Below, piece by piece: positions 55,686-64,000 of a stretch of DNA of 64,000 bases. The translations under genes and the position numbers were made by a program. This DNA comes from Actinomycetota bacterium (lineage in GTDB: Bacteria; Actinomycetota; Actinomycetes; Nanopelagicales; Nanopelagicaceae). The DNA is taken from NCBI GenBank assembly GCA_009700025.1, contig WLMW01000001.1, forward strand, positions 1 through 64,000, given 5' to 3'. Below the pieces are notes generated by a model. It searched no databases and had not been told where the DNA came from. It saw nothing but the letters and a program-made list of their open reading frames with translations. Each line of letters starts with the position of its first letter. Position 1 is the first letter of the stretch.

Positions 55686-57193
55686 TGATCTGGTTAACAC
55701 TCCTAATGGCCTTGCCTTTGGCAGGCTCGGTGGCAGTTGCTCTAGTTCCAAAAGCAAACGAGAAGTTGATTAAGCAAACTGCATTTATAACAACCCTTAT
55801 TGTCATGGGAACCACGATTGCCATGGCCGTTAATTTTCAGCGCGATAATGTTGAACTTCAATTTATAGAAAAGTATTCCTGGATTCCATCCTTTGGAATC
55901 AATTATGCACTCGGAATTGATGGTCTTGCCCTAGTTCTAATTTTAATGTCAACGATTCTGGCACCAGTAGTTGTCCTTGCCGGCTGGAATGAATCCCATG
56001 GTGGACGTTGGAGCATAAAGAGTTTCTATATTCTTATTCTCGTTCTAGAAACAATGATGATTGGAGTTTTTGCTGCAACTGATGTTTTCCTTTTCTATGT
56101 AATCTTTGAAGCAATGCTCATTCCAGTGTATTTCCTTATCGGAGGCTATGGTTCAGGAGAACGCGCAGCTGCTGCAGTTAAGTTTTTGATTTATAGTCTC
56201 TTCGGTGGGCTTTTAATGTTGGCCTCAATTATTGCTCTGTATGTAATGTCAGGCGCACAAGGCGGCCACACGTTCGATTTAAAGGCACTTTCACAACTTG
56301 AAATGAGTTCAACGACTCAGAATCTTCTCTTTTTAGGTTTCTTTATTGCTTTTGCAATTAAAGCTCCACTATGGCCGCTCCATACATGGTTACCTGATGC
56401 GGCGGATTCAGCGACACCTGGTACTTCAGTTCTCTTGCTTGGCGTGCTGGATAAAGTTGGCACTTTTGGAATGATTCGATACTGCTTAACGCTTTTTCCA
56501 GAAGCCAGCAGAACATTCACGCCATTGATTTTAGTTTTAGCAGTAATTTCGATTGTTTATGGTGCAATTCTTGCCATCGGGCAACGAGATCTAAAGCGCC
56601 TCATCGCATTTACCTCGATATCTCACTTCGGATTTATCACCATGGGAATCTTTGCTATGACCTCACAAGGCTATAGCGGGGCAGCGTTATATATGTTTAA
56701 TCATGGTTTTTCTACTGCCGCGCTCTTCTTAGTTGGAGGCTGGATGATCTCTCGTAGAGGATCTTCAACAATTGCAGATTTCGGTGGTTTGCAGCGCATC
56801 ACCCCAGTTATGGCCTGGATGTTTTTCATAGCTGGCATGTCCTCACTTGCACTCCCTGGACTCTCTAGTTTTGTTAGCGAGTTTTTAGTTCTAGTGGGAA
56901 CTTTCACCCGTTATCCAGTTCATGCGGTGATAGCCACATTTGGAATAGTTTTAGCTGCTTTGTACATTTTAATTCCAGTACAGAAAGCGCTCCATGGACC
57001 GACTACTCCGGGCAATGAAAACTTAAGCGATTTAAATCTTCGTGAAAAAATTGCTATTGCTCCTATAATTGCGATAATTATTGCTTTGGGCTTCTATCCA
57101 TCACCACTGCTCAATGTAATCAACCCAGCAGCAACACATGTCATTGCTCAACTGGGCTTTAGTGACCCTGTTCCAACTAGTGGGGAAAAATAA
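55685..57193 (+). CDS. nuoM: NADH-quinone oxidoreductase subunit M
   Basis: FYVIFEAMLIPVYFLIGGYG; FIAFAIKAPLWPLHTWLPDA. Start revised to ATG 55685. Confidence 0.96.
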   Translation: MIWLTLLMALPLAGSVAVALVPKANEKLIKQTAFITTLIVMGTTIAMAVNFQRDNVELQFIEKYSWIPSFGINYALGIDGLALVLILMSTILAPVVVLAGWNESHGGRWSIKSFYILILVLETMMIGVFAATDVFLFYVIFEAMLIPVYFLIGGYGSGERAAAAVKFLIYSLFGGLLMLASIIALYVMSGAQGGHTFDLKALSQLEMSSTTQNLLFLGFFIAFAIKAPLWPLHTWLPDAADSATPGTSVLLLGVLDKVGTFGMIRYCLTLFPEASRTFTPLILVLAVISIVYGAILAIGQRDLKRLIAFTSISHFGFITMGIFAMTSQGYSGAALYMFNHGFSTAALFLVGGWMISRRGSSTIADFGGLQRITPVMAWMFFIAGMSSLALPGLSSFVSEFLVLVGTFTRYPVHAVIATFGIVLAALYILIPVQKALHGPTTPGNENLSDLNLREKIAIAPIIAIIIALGFYPSPLLNVINPAATHVIAQLGFSDPVPTSGEK

Positions 57194-58710
57194 TGGTATT
57201 TACAGCGCCGGTTCTGAACTACACACTTTTATCACCAATACTAATACTCCTTGGTGGCGCATTAATTGGTGTGCTTGTAGAGGCTTTTGTTTCTAAAGGA
57301 CTTCGTGCGATAACCCAGTTGAGCGTTACTCTTGGAACCTTAATCTTGTCTCTCGTGCAAGTGTGGAAGATACGCAATGAACAATCACTCACTGCCGCTG
57401 CAGGTTCGGTTGTTATTGACGGTCCAGCTGTATTATTGCAAGCATCAATTCTGATCATTGCAATTATTTCAGTATTTGTTATTGCTGACACTGATCACTT
57501 CACCGCTTTAGCTGCATCCCTGCCAGGTTCAGATGAAGAACGTCATGCAGTTCAAAGTGGTAATCAAGTAACTGAGGTTTATCCACTCACTCTCTTTGCA
57601 ATCTCAGGAATGATGCTCTTCCCGATTTCAAGTGACCTCATCACCCTGTTTGTTGCTCTTGAAATGCTTTCATTACCGCTTTATCTCATGGCGGGATTAT
57701 CCCGGCGTCGCAGATTGGCATCACAAGAAGCCGCTCTTAAGTACTTCTTGCTCGGCGCTTTTTCATCAGCATTTTTCCTCTTTGGAATGGCTTATTTATA
57801 TGGTTATTCAGCGTCAGTTACTTTCGCCGGAATCCGTGAATCAGTTGTAGGCGGTAGTGGAAATGACGTATTGCTTTTGATTGGAATGGCCTTTGTTTCA
57901 ATTGGCCTGCTCTTTAAAGTCGGTGCAGTTCCATTCCATGCTTGGTCACCTGATGTTTATCAAGGTGCGCCAACTCCAATAACAGGTTTCATGGCAGCAG
58001 CGACCAAGGTCGCTGCGTTCGGTGCAATGCTTCGTATTTACTATACGGTTTTTGCAAATGCACAGTGGTCATGGACCCCTTTGTTATCTGCAATTGCAAT
58101 CATAACTATGCTCTTTGGTTCACTCGTGGCAATTGCTCAGCGCGATGTTAAGCGCATGTTGGCTTATTCATCAATTGCACATGCAGGTTTCTTGCTGGCA
58201 GGTGTTATTGCTTTGAATAAAGCTGGACTAGATGCATCAATCTTCTACTTATTTGCATACGGTGTTGCAACAGTTGGAGCATTTGCAATAGTTACTTTAG
58301 TTCGCGATGCGGGGGGAGAGGTCACAGATCTAAATCGCTGGAAAGGTCTTGGCAAGCGCTCACCTTGGATTGCAACAACTTTTGCGGGCTTCTTGTTAGC
58401 TTTTGCTGGAATTCCACTAACAAGTGGTTTCATCGGAAAGTTTTCAATCTTTTCCGCAGCGTATGAAAGTGGAGCTAAAAGTGTTGTAATCGCGGGTGTG
58501 CTTTCAAGTGCGATTGCAGCATTTTTCTATATTCGTGTGATTGTTTTAATGTTCTTTACAGATTCAGTGCAAGATGGCACCAGCGTTGAGATTCCATCGG
58601 CACTGACACGCATTACGATAATCTTTTCAACGGTTGTCACTTTCGCACTTGGTATCTATCCAGCTCCGCTACTTAGCTTCATTACAAATCTCGCGACGTT
58701 TATTCGCTAA
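57193..58710 (+). CDS. nuoN: NADH-quinone oxidoreductase subunit N
   Basis: ALEMLSLPLYLMAG; KVGAVPFHAWSPDVYQGAPTPITGFMAAATK. Confidence 0.96.
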   Translation: MVFTAPVLNYTLLSPILILLGGALIGVLVEAFVSKGLRAITQLSVTLGTLILSLVQVWKIRNEQSLTAAAGSVVIDGPAVLLQASILIIAIISVFVIADTDHFTALAASLPGSDEERHAVQSGNQVTEVYPLTLFAISGMMLFPISSDLITLFVALEMLSLPLYLMAGLSRRRRLASQEAALKYFLLGAFSSAFFLFGMAYLYGYSASVTFAGIRESVVGGSGNDVLLLIGMAFVSIGLLFKVGAVPFHAWSPDVYQGAPTPITGFMAAATKVAAFGAMLRIYYTVFANAQWSWTPLLSAIAIITMLFGSLVAIAQRDVKRMLAYSSIAHAGFLLAGVIALNKAGLDASIFYLFAYGVATVGAFAIVTLVRDAGGEVTDLNRWKGLGKRSPWIATTFAGFLLAFAGIPLTSGFIGKFSIFSAAYESGAKSVVIAGVLSSAIAAFFYIRVIVLMFFTDSVQDGTSVEIPSALTRITIIFSTVVTFALGIYPAPLLSFITNLATFIR

Positions 58711-59699
58711 TGTCATCTTTTGGCATTCCTAATGTTGCGCCAGAGCTTGAGGCGATATTAATTGAGCAGATGGCTCAAGTCGAGGCGCTACTGCTCAGCC
58801 ATACCAAAAGCGAGTATCCATTTGTCGATGAGACCGCTCACCACTTAGTCGCAGCCGGTGGCAAGCGATTACGCCCGCTATTAACCCTATTAACGGCTCA
58901 GTTTGGCAAGCCAGCAGGTCAACGGGTTATTGCCGCCGCTGTGGCTTGCGAAATTACTCACCTGGCAACTTTGTATCACGATGATGTTATGGATCAGGCT
59001 CCACTTCGCAGAGGAGTAGAAAGTGCTAACTTTCGATGGGGAAATACCATTGCGATTTTGACAGGGGATTTTCTCTTTGCAAAGTCTTCAGATTTATTAG
59101 CTGATCTCGGTGCTGAAGCCGTGCGTTTACAAGCACGCACTTTTGAACGTTTAGTTATTGGCCAAATTATGGAAACGCAGGGACCCAATCCCGGTCAAGA
59201 CCCTCTTGAACATTATTTGAAAGTGGTTGCAGATAAGACTGGCTCTTTAATCGCTGCAAGTGCTCGCTATGGTGGAATGATTTCAGGTGCACCCCTAGAC
59301 ATAACTGACACTGTCACACGGTTTGGCGAAAAAATCGGAGTGGCTTTTCAGTTGGCTGATGATGTTATCGATATTGCAAGTGAATCAAATCAATCAGGCA
59401 AGACCCCCGGAACAGATTTACGCGAAGGTGTTCCAACTTTGGTCACTTTAAATGTAATGAAATCAACTGATTCTGCTGATCGCGATTTACAACAATTGCT
59501 ATCTGCTCCGATTGAAGACGAAAATACTGTACAACAAGTGCTTACAACTCTGCGTGGTCACAGAGCCCTTGATGAATCACGTGAGCAGTTACATCAGGTT
59601 GCAAAAGAAGCGCGCCTTGCACTTGGACCATTACCGATTTGTGATGCAACGGGTGCATTGATGTCGCTATGCGACGCGGTTATCGACCGTTCGACTTGA
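58710..59699 (+). CDS. Polyprenyl diphosphate synthase (probable menaquinone side-chain)
   Basis: GGKRLRPLLTLL; LYHDDVMDQAPLRRG; QLADDVIDI (DDxxD motifs). Confidence 0.94.
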   Translation: MSSFGIPNVAPELEAILIEQMAQVEALLLSHTKSEYPFVDETAHHLVAAGGKRLRPLLTLLTAQFGKPAGQRVIAAAVACEITHLATLYHDDVMDQAPLRRGVESANFRWGNTIAILTGDFLFAKSSDLLADLGAEAVRLQARTFERLVIGQIMETQGPNPGQDPLEHYLKVVADKTGSLIAASARYGGMISGAPLDITDTVTRFGEKIGVAFQLADDVIDIASESNQSGKTPGTDLREGVPTLVTLNVMKSTDSADRDLQQLLSAPIEDENTVQQVLTTLRGHRALDESREQLHQVAKEARLALGPLPICDATGALMSLCDAVIDRST

Positions 59700-60557
59700 T
59701 TTTAACAGATCAAAACTCAACGCAATTAGGGCTGCCCAAATAAACCCAAACCCTATTACCTTCCCGGTCGACATATCTTCGTTGAATAAAAAAACGCCTA
59801 AAAGAAAGAAGATTGTTGGTGTTATGTACTGGAGAAGTCCTAATGTTGAGAGTGGAAGTCTTACGACTGCACCATTAAAGAAAAGCAGTGGAATTACGGT
59901 TGCTACTCCAGCCAAAGCAAGCAGGATGGTGACTGAGACTCCATGCCCAAACTGTGCGCTGCCATTACCTTCAATGTAGAAAAGAAATACCACATTTGGT
60001 ATGAATGCAATAAGTGTCTCAATTGCTAAGGACTCTAAGGCACCTAGATCAATCTTTTTCTTGACTAAACCATACGTGCCCCAAGAAAGCGCCAAAGTAA
60101 AGGCAACCCAAGGAAATTGATCATACTCATAAGTAATTACTAGAACTGAAATTGTGCCAAGTGAAACCGCTATCCACTGAAGCTTGCGCAGAGACTCTCT
60201 AAAGATAATGATTCCAAACAAGACATTGAGTAATGGAGCAATGTAATAGCCGAGCGCGCTTTCAACAACTCGATTAGCACCAACTGCCCAAATGAATACT
60301 CCCCAATTGATCGTGAGCAAACCAGATGAAATTGCAAGAATTGAAAACATTCGCTTTGTTTTTATAATGGAAAGAGTTCGTTTGAGTTGTTTGCGAAATG
60401 CAAGCAGGCCGACACAAAGAATCAGCGACCAAATTCCTCTATTTGCAAGAATTTCAAAGGATGACGCACCTTCAATATGCTTCCAATAGATAGGTAGAAA
60501 TCCCCAGAAGAAATATGCACACAGACCATAGAGCAGGCCAAGCTTATATTTACTCAA
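59667..60557 (-). CDS. rarD: EamA family transporter RarD
   Basis: GLLYGLCAYFFWGFLPIYWKHIEGASSFEILANRGIWSL; LGLLQYITPTIFFLLGVFLFNED. Confidence 0.92.
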   Translation of the reverse strand: MSKYKLGLLYGLCAYFFWGFLPIYWKHIEGASSFEILANRGIWSLILCVGLLAFRKQLKRTLSIIKTKRMFSILAISSGLLTINWGVFIWAVGANRVVESALGYYIAPLLNVLFGIIIFRESLRKLQWIAVSLGTISVLVITYEYDQFPWVAFTLALSWGTYGLVKKKIDLGALESLAIETLIAFIPNVVFLFYIEGNGSAQFGHGVSVTILLALAGVATVIPLLFFNGAVVRLPLSTLGLLQYITPTIFFLLGVFLFNEDMSTGKVIGFGFIWAALIALSFDLLKSSRTVDNRVA

Positions 60558-61049
60558 TTATCTAAAGTTCGTGAATTGAACTGCAAAATCCCAGCCACCA
60601 TCTTTAATCATTGCCATTGTGTCCTGAAGATCATCGCGACTTTTAGAAATTACACGTAGTTCGTCACCTTGAATCTGAGTCTTAACTGATTTTGGGCCCT
60701 CATCTCGCACCATCTTCGCAATCTTTTTGGCATTCTCGGTTGAAATGCCCTCTTTTAATGGTGCTGCTATTTTGTAAATCTTTCCACTTAACTGTGGCTG
60801 ACCTGCATCCAAATGCTTCAAAGAAACTCCACGCTTAATCATCTTGTCTTTGACGACATCAAGGGCGGCTTTAGCACGCTCTTCAGTATCGGCCTCGATT
60901 AAAATCTTCTCGCCTTCAAGTTCAATCTTTGATCCAGTATTTTTAAAATCAAAGCGAGTATCGATTTCACGGATTGCCTGATTAATTGCGTTATCGAGCT
61001 CCATCCGATCAATTTTGGAGGTTACGTCAAAACTACTATCTGCTGCCAC
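60558..61049 (-). CDS. YajQ family cyclic-di-GMP/nucleotide-binding protein
   Basis: [45 protein letters not shown] 61049 preferred over track 61082. Confidence 0.93.
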   Translation of the reverse strand: MAADSSFDVTSKIDRMELDNAINQAIREIDTRFDFKNTGSKIELEGEKILIEADTEERAKAALDVVKDKMIKRGVSLKHLDAGQPQLSGKIYKIAAPLKEGISTENAKKIAKMVRDEGPKSVKTQIQGDELRVISKSRDDLQDTMAMIKDGGWDFAVQFTNFR

Positions 61050-61165
61050 TGGGGGCTCCTTCACTCGAAAAGGCGGTCTCAATAAATTGGGTTTTGGTGC
61101 CTACGGGCTTAAGGTATCCTTTCCCTTCGCACTATCCATAATTGCCGCAGTACTTGTACGACCCT

Positions 61166-61250
61166 GGCGGGTTGCCCGAGCGGCCAATGGGAGGGGACTG
61201 TAAATCCCCCGGCTCTGCCTTCGAAGGTTCAAATCCTTCACCCGCCACCA
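61166..61250 (+). tRNA. tRNA-Tyr(GTA), genomically encoded CCA
   Basis: GGCGGGT/ACCCGCC acceptor, GGGGA-CTGTAAA-TCCCC anticodon arm, long class II variable arm, GAAGG-TTCAAAT-CCTTC T arm, ACCA end. Confidence 0.95.
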
Positions 61251-61286
61251 GTAAGAACTCATGAGAATGAGCGTTAATGTTTAGCG

Positions 61287-61379
61287 TTACTTTGCAGCTC
61301 CTTTTGTACGGGCGGCACGCGCTAAAAATAAGGCAAAGACAAGTGCCAAAACGATTCCAGTATTTACGCCCATTTCCAT
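61287..61379 (-). CDS. Small (30 aa) predicted membrane peptide downstream of psiE-like gene
   Basis: Translation MEMGVNTGIVLALVFALFLARAARTKGAAK*; ATG shares its A with the upstream TGA. Below track length cutoff. Confidence 0.5.
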   Translation of the reverse strand: MEMGVNTGIVLALVFALFLARAARTKGAAK

Positions 61380-61774
61380 CAGAGCGCGGTTGAAATACTC
61401 AGTTGTCTTCTTTTTTCCATAGTTAGCGATGCTCCAACGGTGAGAATGTGTCGCACCGCTGCAATGACACCGATGATTAAGAAGTTATCCAACTGGAAAA
61501 TTCCATCTGTAAATCGCACGATTACGGTTCGCATAATCTCAAGAATGATAACAACAAAGAGTATGTCGTTGATTCCCTGAATCATTCCTATAGGGAAAAA
61601 GGGGCGGGTTTCAATTAGTCGTTGCAGGCTGTAACCAGCAGCCAATACGGAGATTACAAACAATATAATTCCGAGAAAACCGTGTAAAATATCTTCAAGT
61701 TTATCGATAAAAGTTACAGGGATGAGTGACTCATCGTTTGTGAGTAAACCCTTGACTGATTTGTACTTCATCAT
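61379..61774 (-). CDS. Phosphate-starvation-inducible PsiE-like membrane protein
   Basis: Four hydrophobic segments; LEDILHGFLGIILFVI...GINDILFVVIILEIMRTVIVRF..LDNFLIIGVIAAVRHILTVGA typical of PsiE family. Confidence 0.8.
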   Translation of the reverse strand: MMKYKSVKGLLTNDESLIPVTFIDKLEDILHGFLGIILFVISVLAAGYSLQRLIETRPFFPIGMIQGINDILFVVIILEIMRTVIVRFTDGIFQLDNFLIIGVIAAVRHILTVGASLTMEKRRQLSISTAL

Positions 61775-61863
61775 GTCCGCCTCTCAAATCAATATCTAAG
61801 AGTAAGTGGAGGCGGTGAGCCTCGCAATGCGAAATAGCTTGCCGAGATCTATTACTCCTAGAA

Positions 61864-61940
61864 GGTTGCCCTAGTGGCCAATGGGGGGGAGTGTAGATCC
61901 CCACACCTTCGAAGACCCAAATCCAGACATCAGGCCACCA
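61864..61940 (+). pseudogene. Degenerate tRNA-Tyr-like copy
   Basis: Hand alignment to tRNA at 61170-61250: GGTTGCCC[T]AG[T]GGCCAATGGG, GGGGA-GTGTAGA-TCCCC anticodon arm kept, variable arm shortened, acceptor and T stems do not pair. Confidence 0.75.
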
Positions 61941-62012
61941 CGCAGCATGGATTTCAAGCTAACTGAACTCGATGCTCTTGCGGTGATTTAACACCTGTGT
62001 CAGAGTTCTAGA

Positions 62013-62990
62013 ATGCCTCACCATTCAGAGTTAGTTGAAATTCCTGGGACTGAAATCGAACTTTCTCGGTATAGCTTGGGTACGGCCCCGCTATCAGGCC
62101 TTTTTAAAAAAGTATCCGAGCAAGAAAGCGATCATGTAGTGCAATGCGCACTCAATAGTGGCATGAACTATTTTGATACAGCTCCTTTGTATGGATCAGG
62201 AGTTGGTGAGACAAGGTTAGGGTGAATATTAAGTCAGACGAGCAAGCCATTTGTTATCTCTACAAAAGTTGGAAGAGTACTTACTCCAGGTAGAAATCCA
62301 GAGGCGACGAAATGGCCTGATTCAGACCCAGAAATAAGGGCTGAATTTGATTACACACCAGACGGAATTAAGCGCTCACTTGAAGAGAGTTTAATTCGAC
62401 TTAATTTAGATCACGTTGACATCGTATACATACACGAACCGGATGATTTAGTCACAGAAGCAGTAGAGGTTGTCTTTCCAGTCTTAGATGACTTGCGACG
62501 ACAAGGGATTATTAAAGCTATTGGAATCGGAATAAATAATTGCGCACCAGCAGTAGCGATCATGAATGCAGTAGATCTTGACGTAGTATTAATCGCTGGA
62601 CGGTTCACCCTTTTAGATCAAAGTGCTCAGCAAGAACTACTGCCGATTGCACTCAAGACAGGTGTCGCTATTGTTGCTGCTGGAGTCTATAACTCTGGAA
62701 TATTAGCCAATCCAATACCTGGAGCACATTTTGATTACGAACCAGCTAGTGCTGAGATATTGCACCGCGCAGAAAAGATTCGTAATTTTCTAAAAGAGAA
62801 TGGGCTCCCTCTAACAGCTGCTGCTTTGCAGTTTCCTCTGAGGCATCCAGCAGTAGTGTCAGTCCTGAATGGATCTGCCAATTTGGCTGAGATTGAGTCC
62901 AACATCGCAAATTTTGACCTGCCGCTTCCTTCTGATCTGTGGGAAAAAATGGAAGGTGCTGGTCTGATTGAACCAATTCTCAGTCTCTGA
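62013..62990 (+). pseudogene. Aldo/keto reductase (D-threo-aldose/L-fucose dehydrogenase-like) interrupted by in-frame TGA at 62223-62225
   Basis: ORFs 62013-62225 and 62493-62990 are in the same frame; intervening frame reads ILSQTSKPFVISTKVGRVLTPGRNPEATKWPDSDPEIRAEFDYTPDGIKRSLEESLIRLNLDHVDIVYIHEPDD with no further stop. Confidence 0.8.
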
Positions 62991-63828
62991 ATTTACGACC
63001 TATCACCTGTCGATTGAGGAGGAGATCGATCTCTTTTTGAGAATGGGAATTACAGGCATAGATATTGCCGAGAGAAAACTCTCCTTAGATTTAGAAATTG
63101 CTCGCGTACAGATTGAAAAAGTTCTAGCTGCGGGATTAATAGTGACAGGCTTTATTCCAAGAGTCCATGCACTTCTTCCGGATTCACTGAATCCACAGAT
63201 TTTAGATCTTAAAGTACGCGAAGAAGCCTTCAGAAACTCACTTTCTTTTGTTGGTTCTATATGGCCTAAAAATCCTCCGGTGGTGCTAACAATTACTGGA
63301 GCAGCCAACAATTTAGATTACAAATCGGCTATGGAGCATATTGAGGGCGCGTATGTACGACTGGCCAAGTGTGCACAAGATTTTGGCATCACGATTGTTT
63401 TTGAACCACTGAACCCAATTATGATGAATACAGATACAGTTATTTGTACATGGAGTAATTCGGTCAAATTAGCCTCAAAAATAGGAGCCGACAATTTTAA
63501 ATTAGTCTTTGACACATGGCATATCTGGGATGAGTACGAAATTTATTCACAGTTTATAAATACATTGGATTTAGTTGGGACAGTCCATGTTTCGGATTGG
63601 CTTAATCCTGGACCTCGAAGTTTTGCTGACCGTGGTATACCTGGAGAAGGTGAAGTTGACTGGGTAACTTTGGCTAAAACCCTTAAAACAAGTAACTATC
63701 AGGGGCCGATAGTTCTCGAAATCTTTAGTAGTGATGAGTTTCCTGATTCGCTCTGGCAGAGATCTCCATCAGAAGTAATAGAAATTAGTCGCGAATTTCT
63801 AGAGAACACTTTTGGCTTAATGAAGTAG
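62968..63828 (+). CDS. Sugar phosphate isomerase/epimerase (xylose isomerase-like TIM barrel)
   Basis: VFEPLNPIMMNTDT; KLVFDTWHIWDE; VGTVHVSDW; IPGEGEVDWVTLAKTL. TTG start. Confidence 0.82.
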   Translation: MNQFSVSEFTTYHLSIEEEIDLFLRMGITGIDIAERKLSLDLEIARVQIEKVLAAGLIVTGFIPRVHALLPDSLNPQILDLKVREEAFRNSLSFVGSIWPKNPPVVLTITGAANNLDYKSAMEHIEGAYVRLAKCAQDFGITIVFEPLNPIMMNTDTVICTWSNSVKLASKIGADNFKLVFDTWHIWDEYEIYSQFINTLDLVGTVHVSDWLNPGPRSFADRGIPGEGEVDWVTLAKTLKTSNYQGPIVLEIFSSDEFPDSLWQRSPSEVIEISREFLENTFGLMK

Positions 63829-63873
63829 CTGCTGGTCTAATCTAGCAACAATCTAAGCGTCAAAATGAAATTC

Positions 63874-64000
63874 CTAAGCAGTTTCAATACTGACATAAGG
63901 AGAACCTGGTGCAATCTCATCATCAAGTTTTACTAAAAACTCAATAACGACTCCTGCAACTGGTGATTCAACATCAACAGTGGCTTTGTCAGTTTCTACT
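63874..64000 (-). CDS. C-terminal part of a biotin/lipoyl attachment domain protein (5' end outside window)
   Basis: Reverse translation VETDKATVDVESPVAGVVIEFLVKLDDEIAPGSPYVSIETA*; ETDKA lipoyl-lysine motif. Not in ORF track. Confidence 0.85.
   Translation of the reverse strand, partial: VETDKATVDVESPVAGVVIEFLVKLDDEIAPGSPYVSIETA

Noticed and set aside
61015-61203. Plus-strand ORF running into the tRNA-Tyr
   Set aside because: Overlaps yajQ 5' end antisense and ends inside the tRNA; no coding signature.
61251-61289. Short inverted repeat CTCAT-GAGA-ATGAG and direct repeat AGCGTTA after tRNA-Tyr as terminator or att core
   Set aside because: Stem only 5 bp with no T-tract, direct repeat only 7 nt; too weak to call.
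1-64000. CRISPR arrays, prophage, transposase or toxin-antitoxin/defence islands
   Set aside because: No periodic direct-repeat arrays, integrase/transposase motifs or defence-family motifs seen in any translated ORF.

Overview
The 64 kb window looks like a compact, AT-leaning actinobacterial chromosome segment. Gene order and content suggest a streamlined freshwater acI/Nanopelagicales-type genome (inference, no search was run). Most of it is ordinary core metabolism: a metZ-like 3' fragment; ABC exporter; NlpC/P60 hydrolase; tilS-hpt-ftsH-folE-folP-folB-folK-panC-coaX-lysS-GNAT-clpC; mutY-radA on the minus strand; proC; an XPB-helicase module; system II cytochrome c biogenesis; a menaquinone cluster (menA,E,B,C,D,F,G) with bioY; a complete 14-gene nuoA-N operon with a polyprenyl synthase; rarD; yajQ; and tRNA-Tyr(GTA). 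The most anomalous stretch is the last ~2.8 kb after tRNA-Tyr. It holds a degenerate second tRNA-Tyr-like sequence with a preserved anticodon arm, a PsiE-like gene translationally coupled to an un-tracked 30-aa membrane ORF, an aldo/keto reductase broken by one in-frame TGA, a sugar isomerase/epimerase and the tail of what may be a free-standing lipoyl domain. All six convergent gene pairs in the core region overlap at their 3' ends, four of them by exactly 4 nt. I found no CRISPR, prophage or IS element. I saw no unmistakably new multi-gene system; the tRNA-Tyr-flanked region is the best candidate for follow-up.
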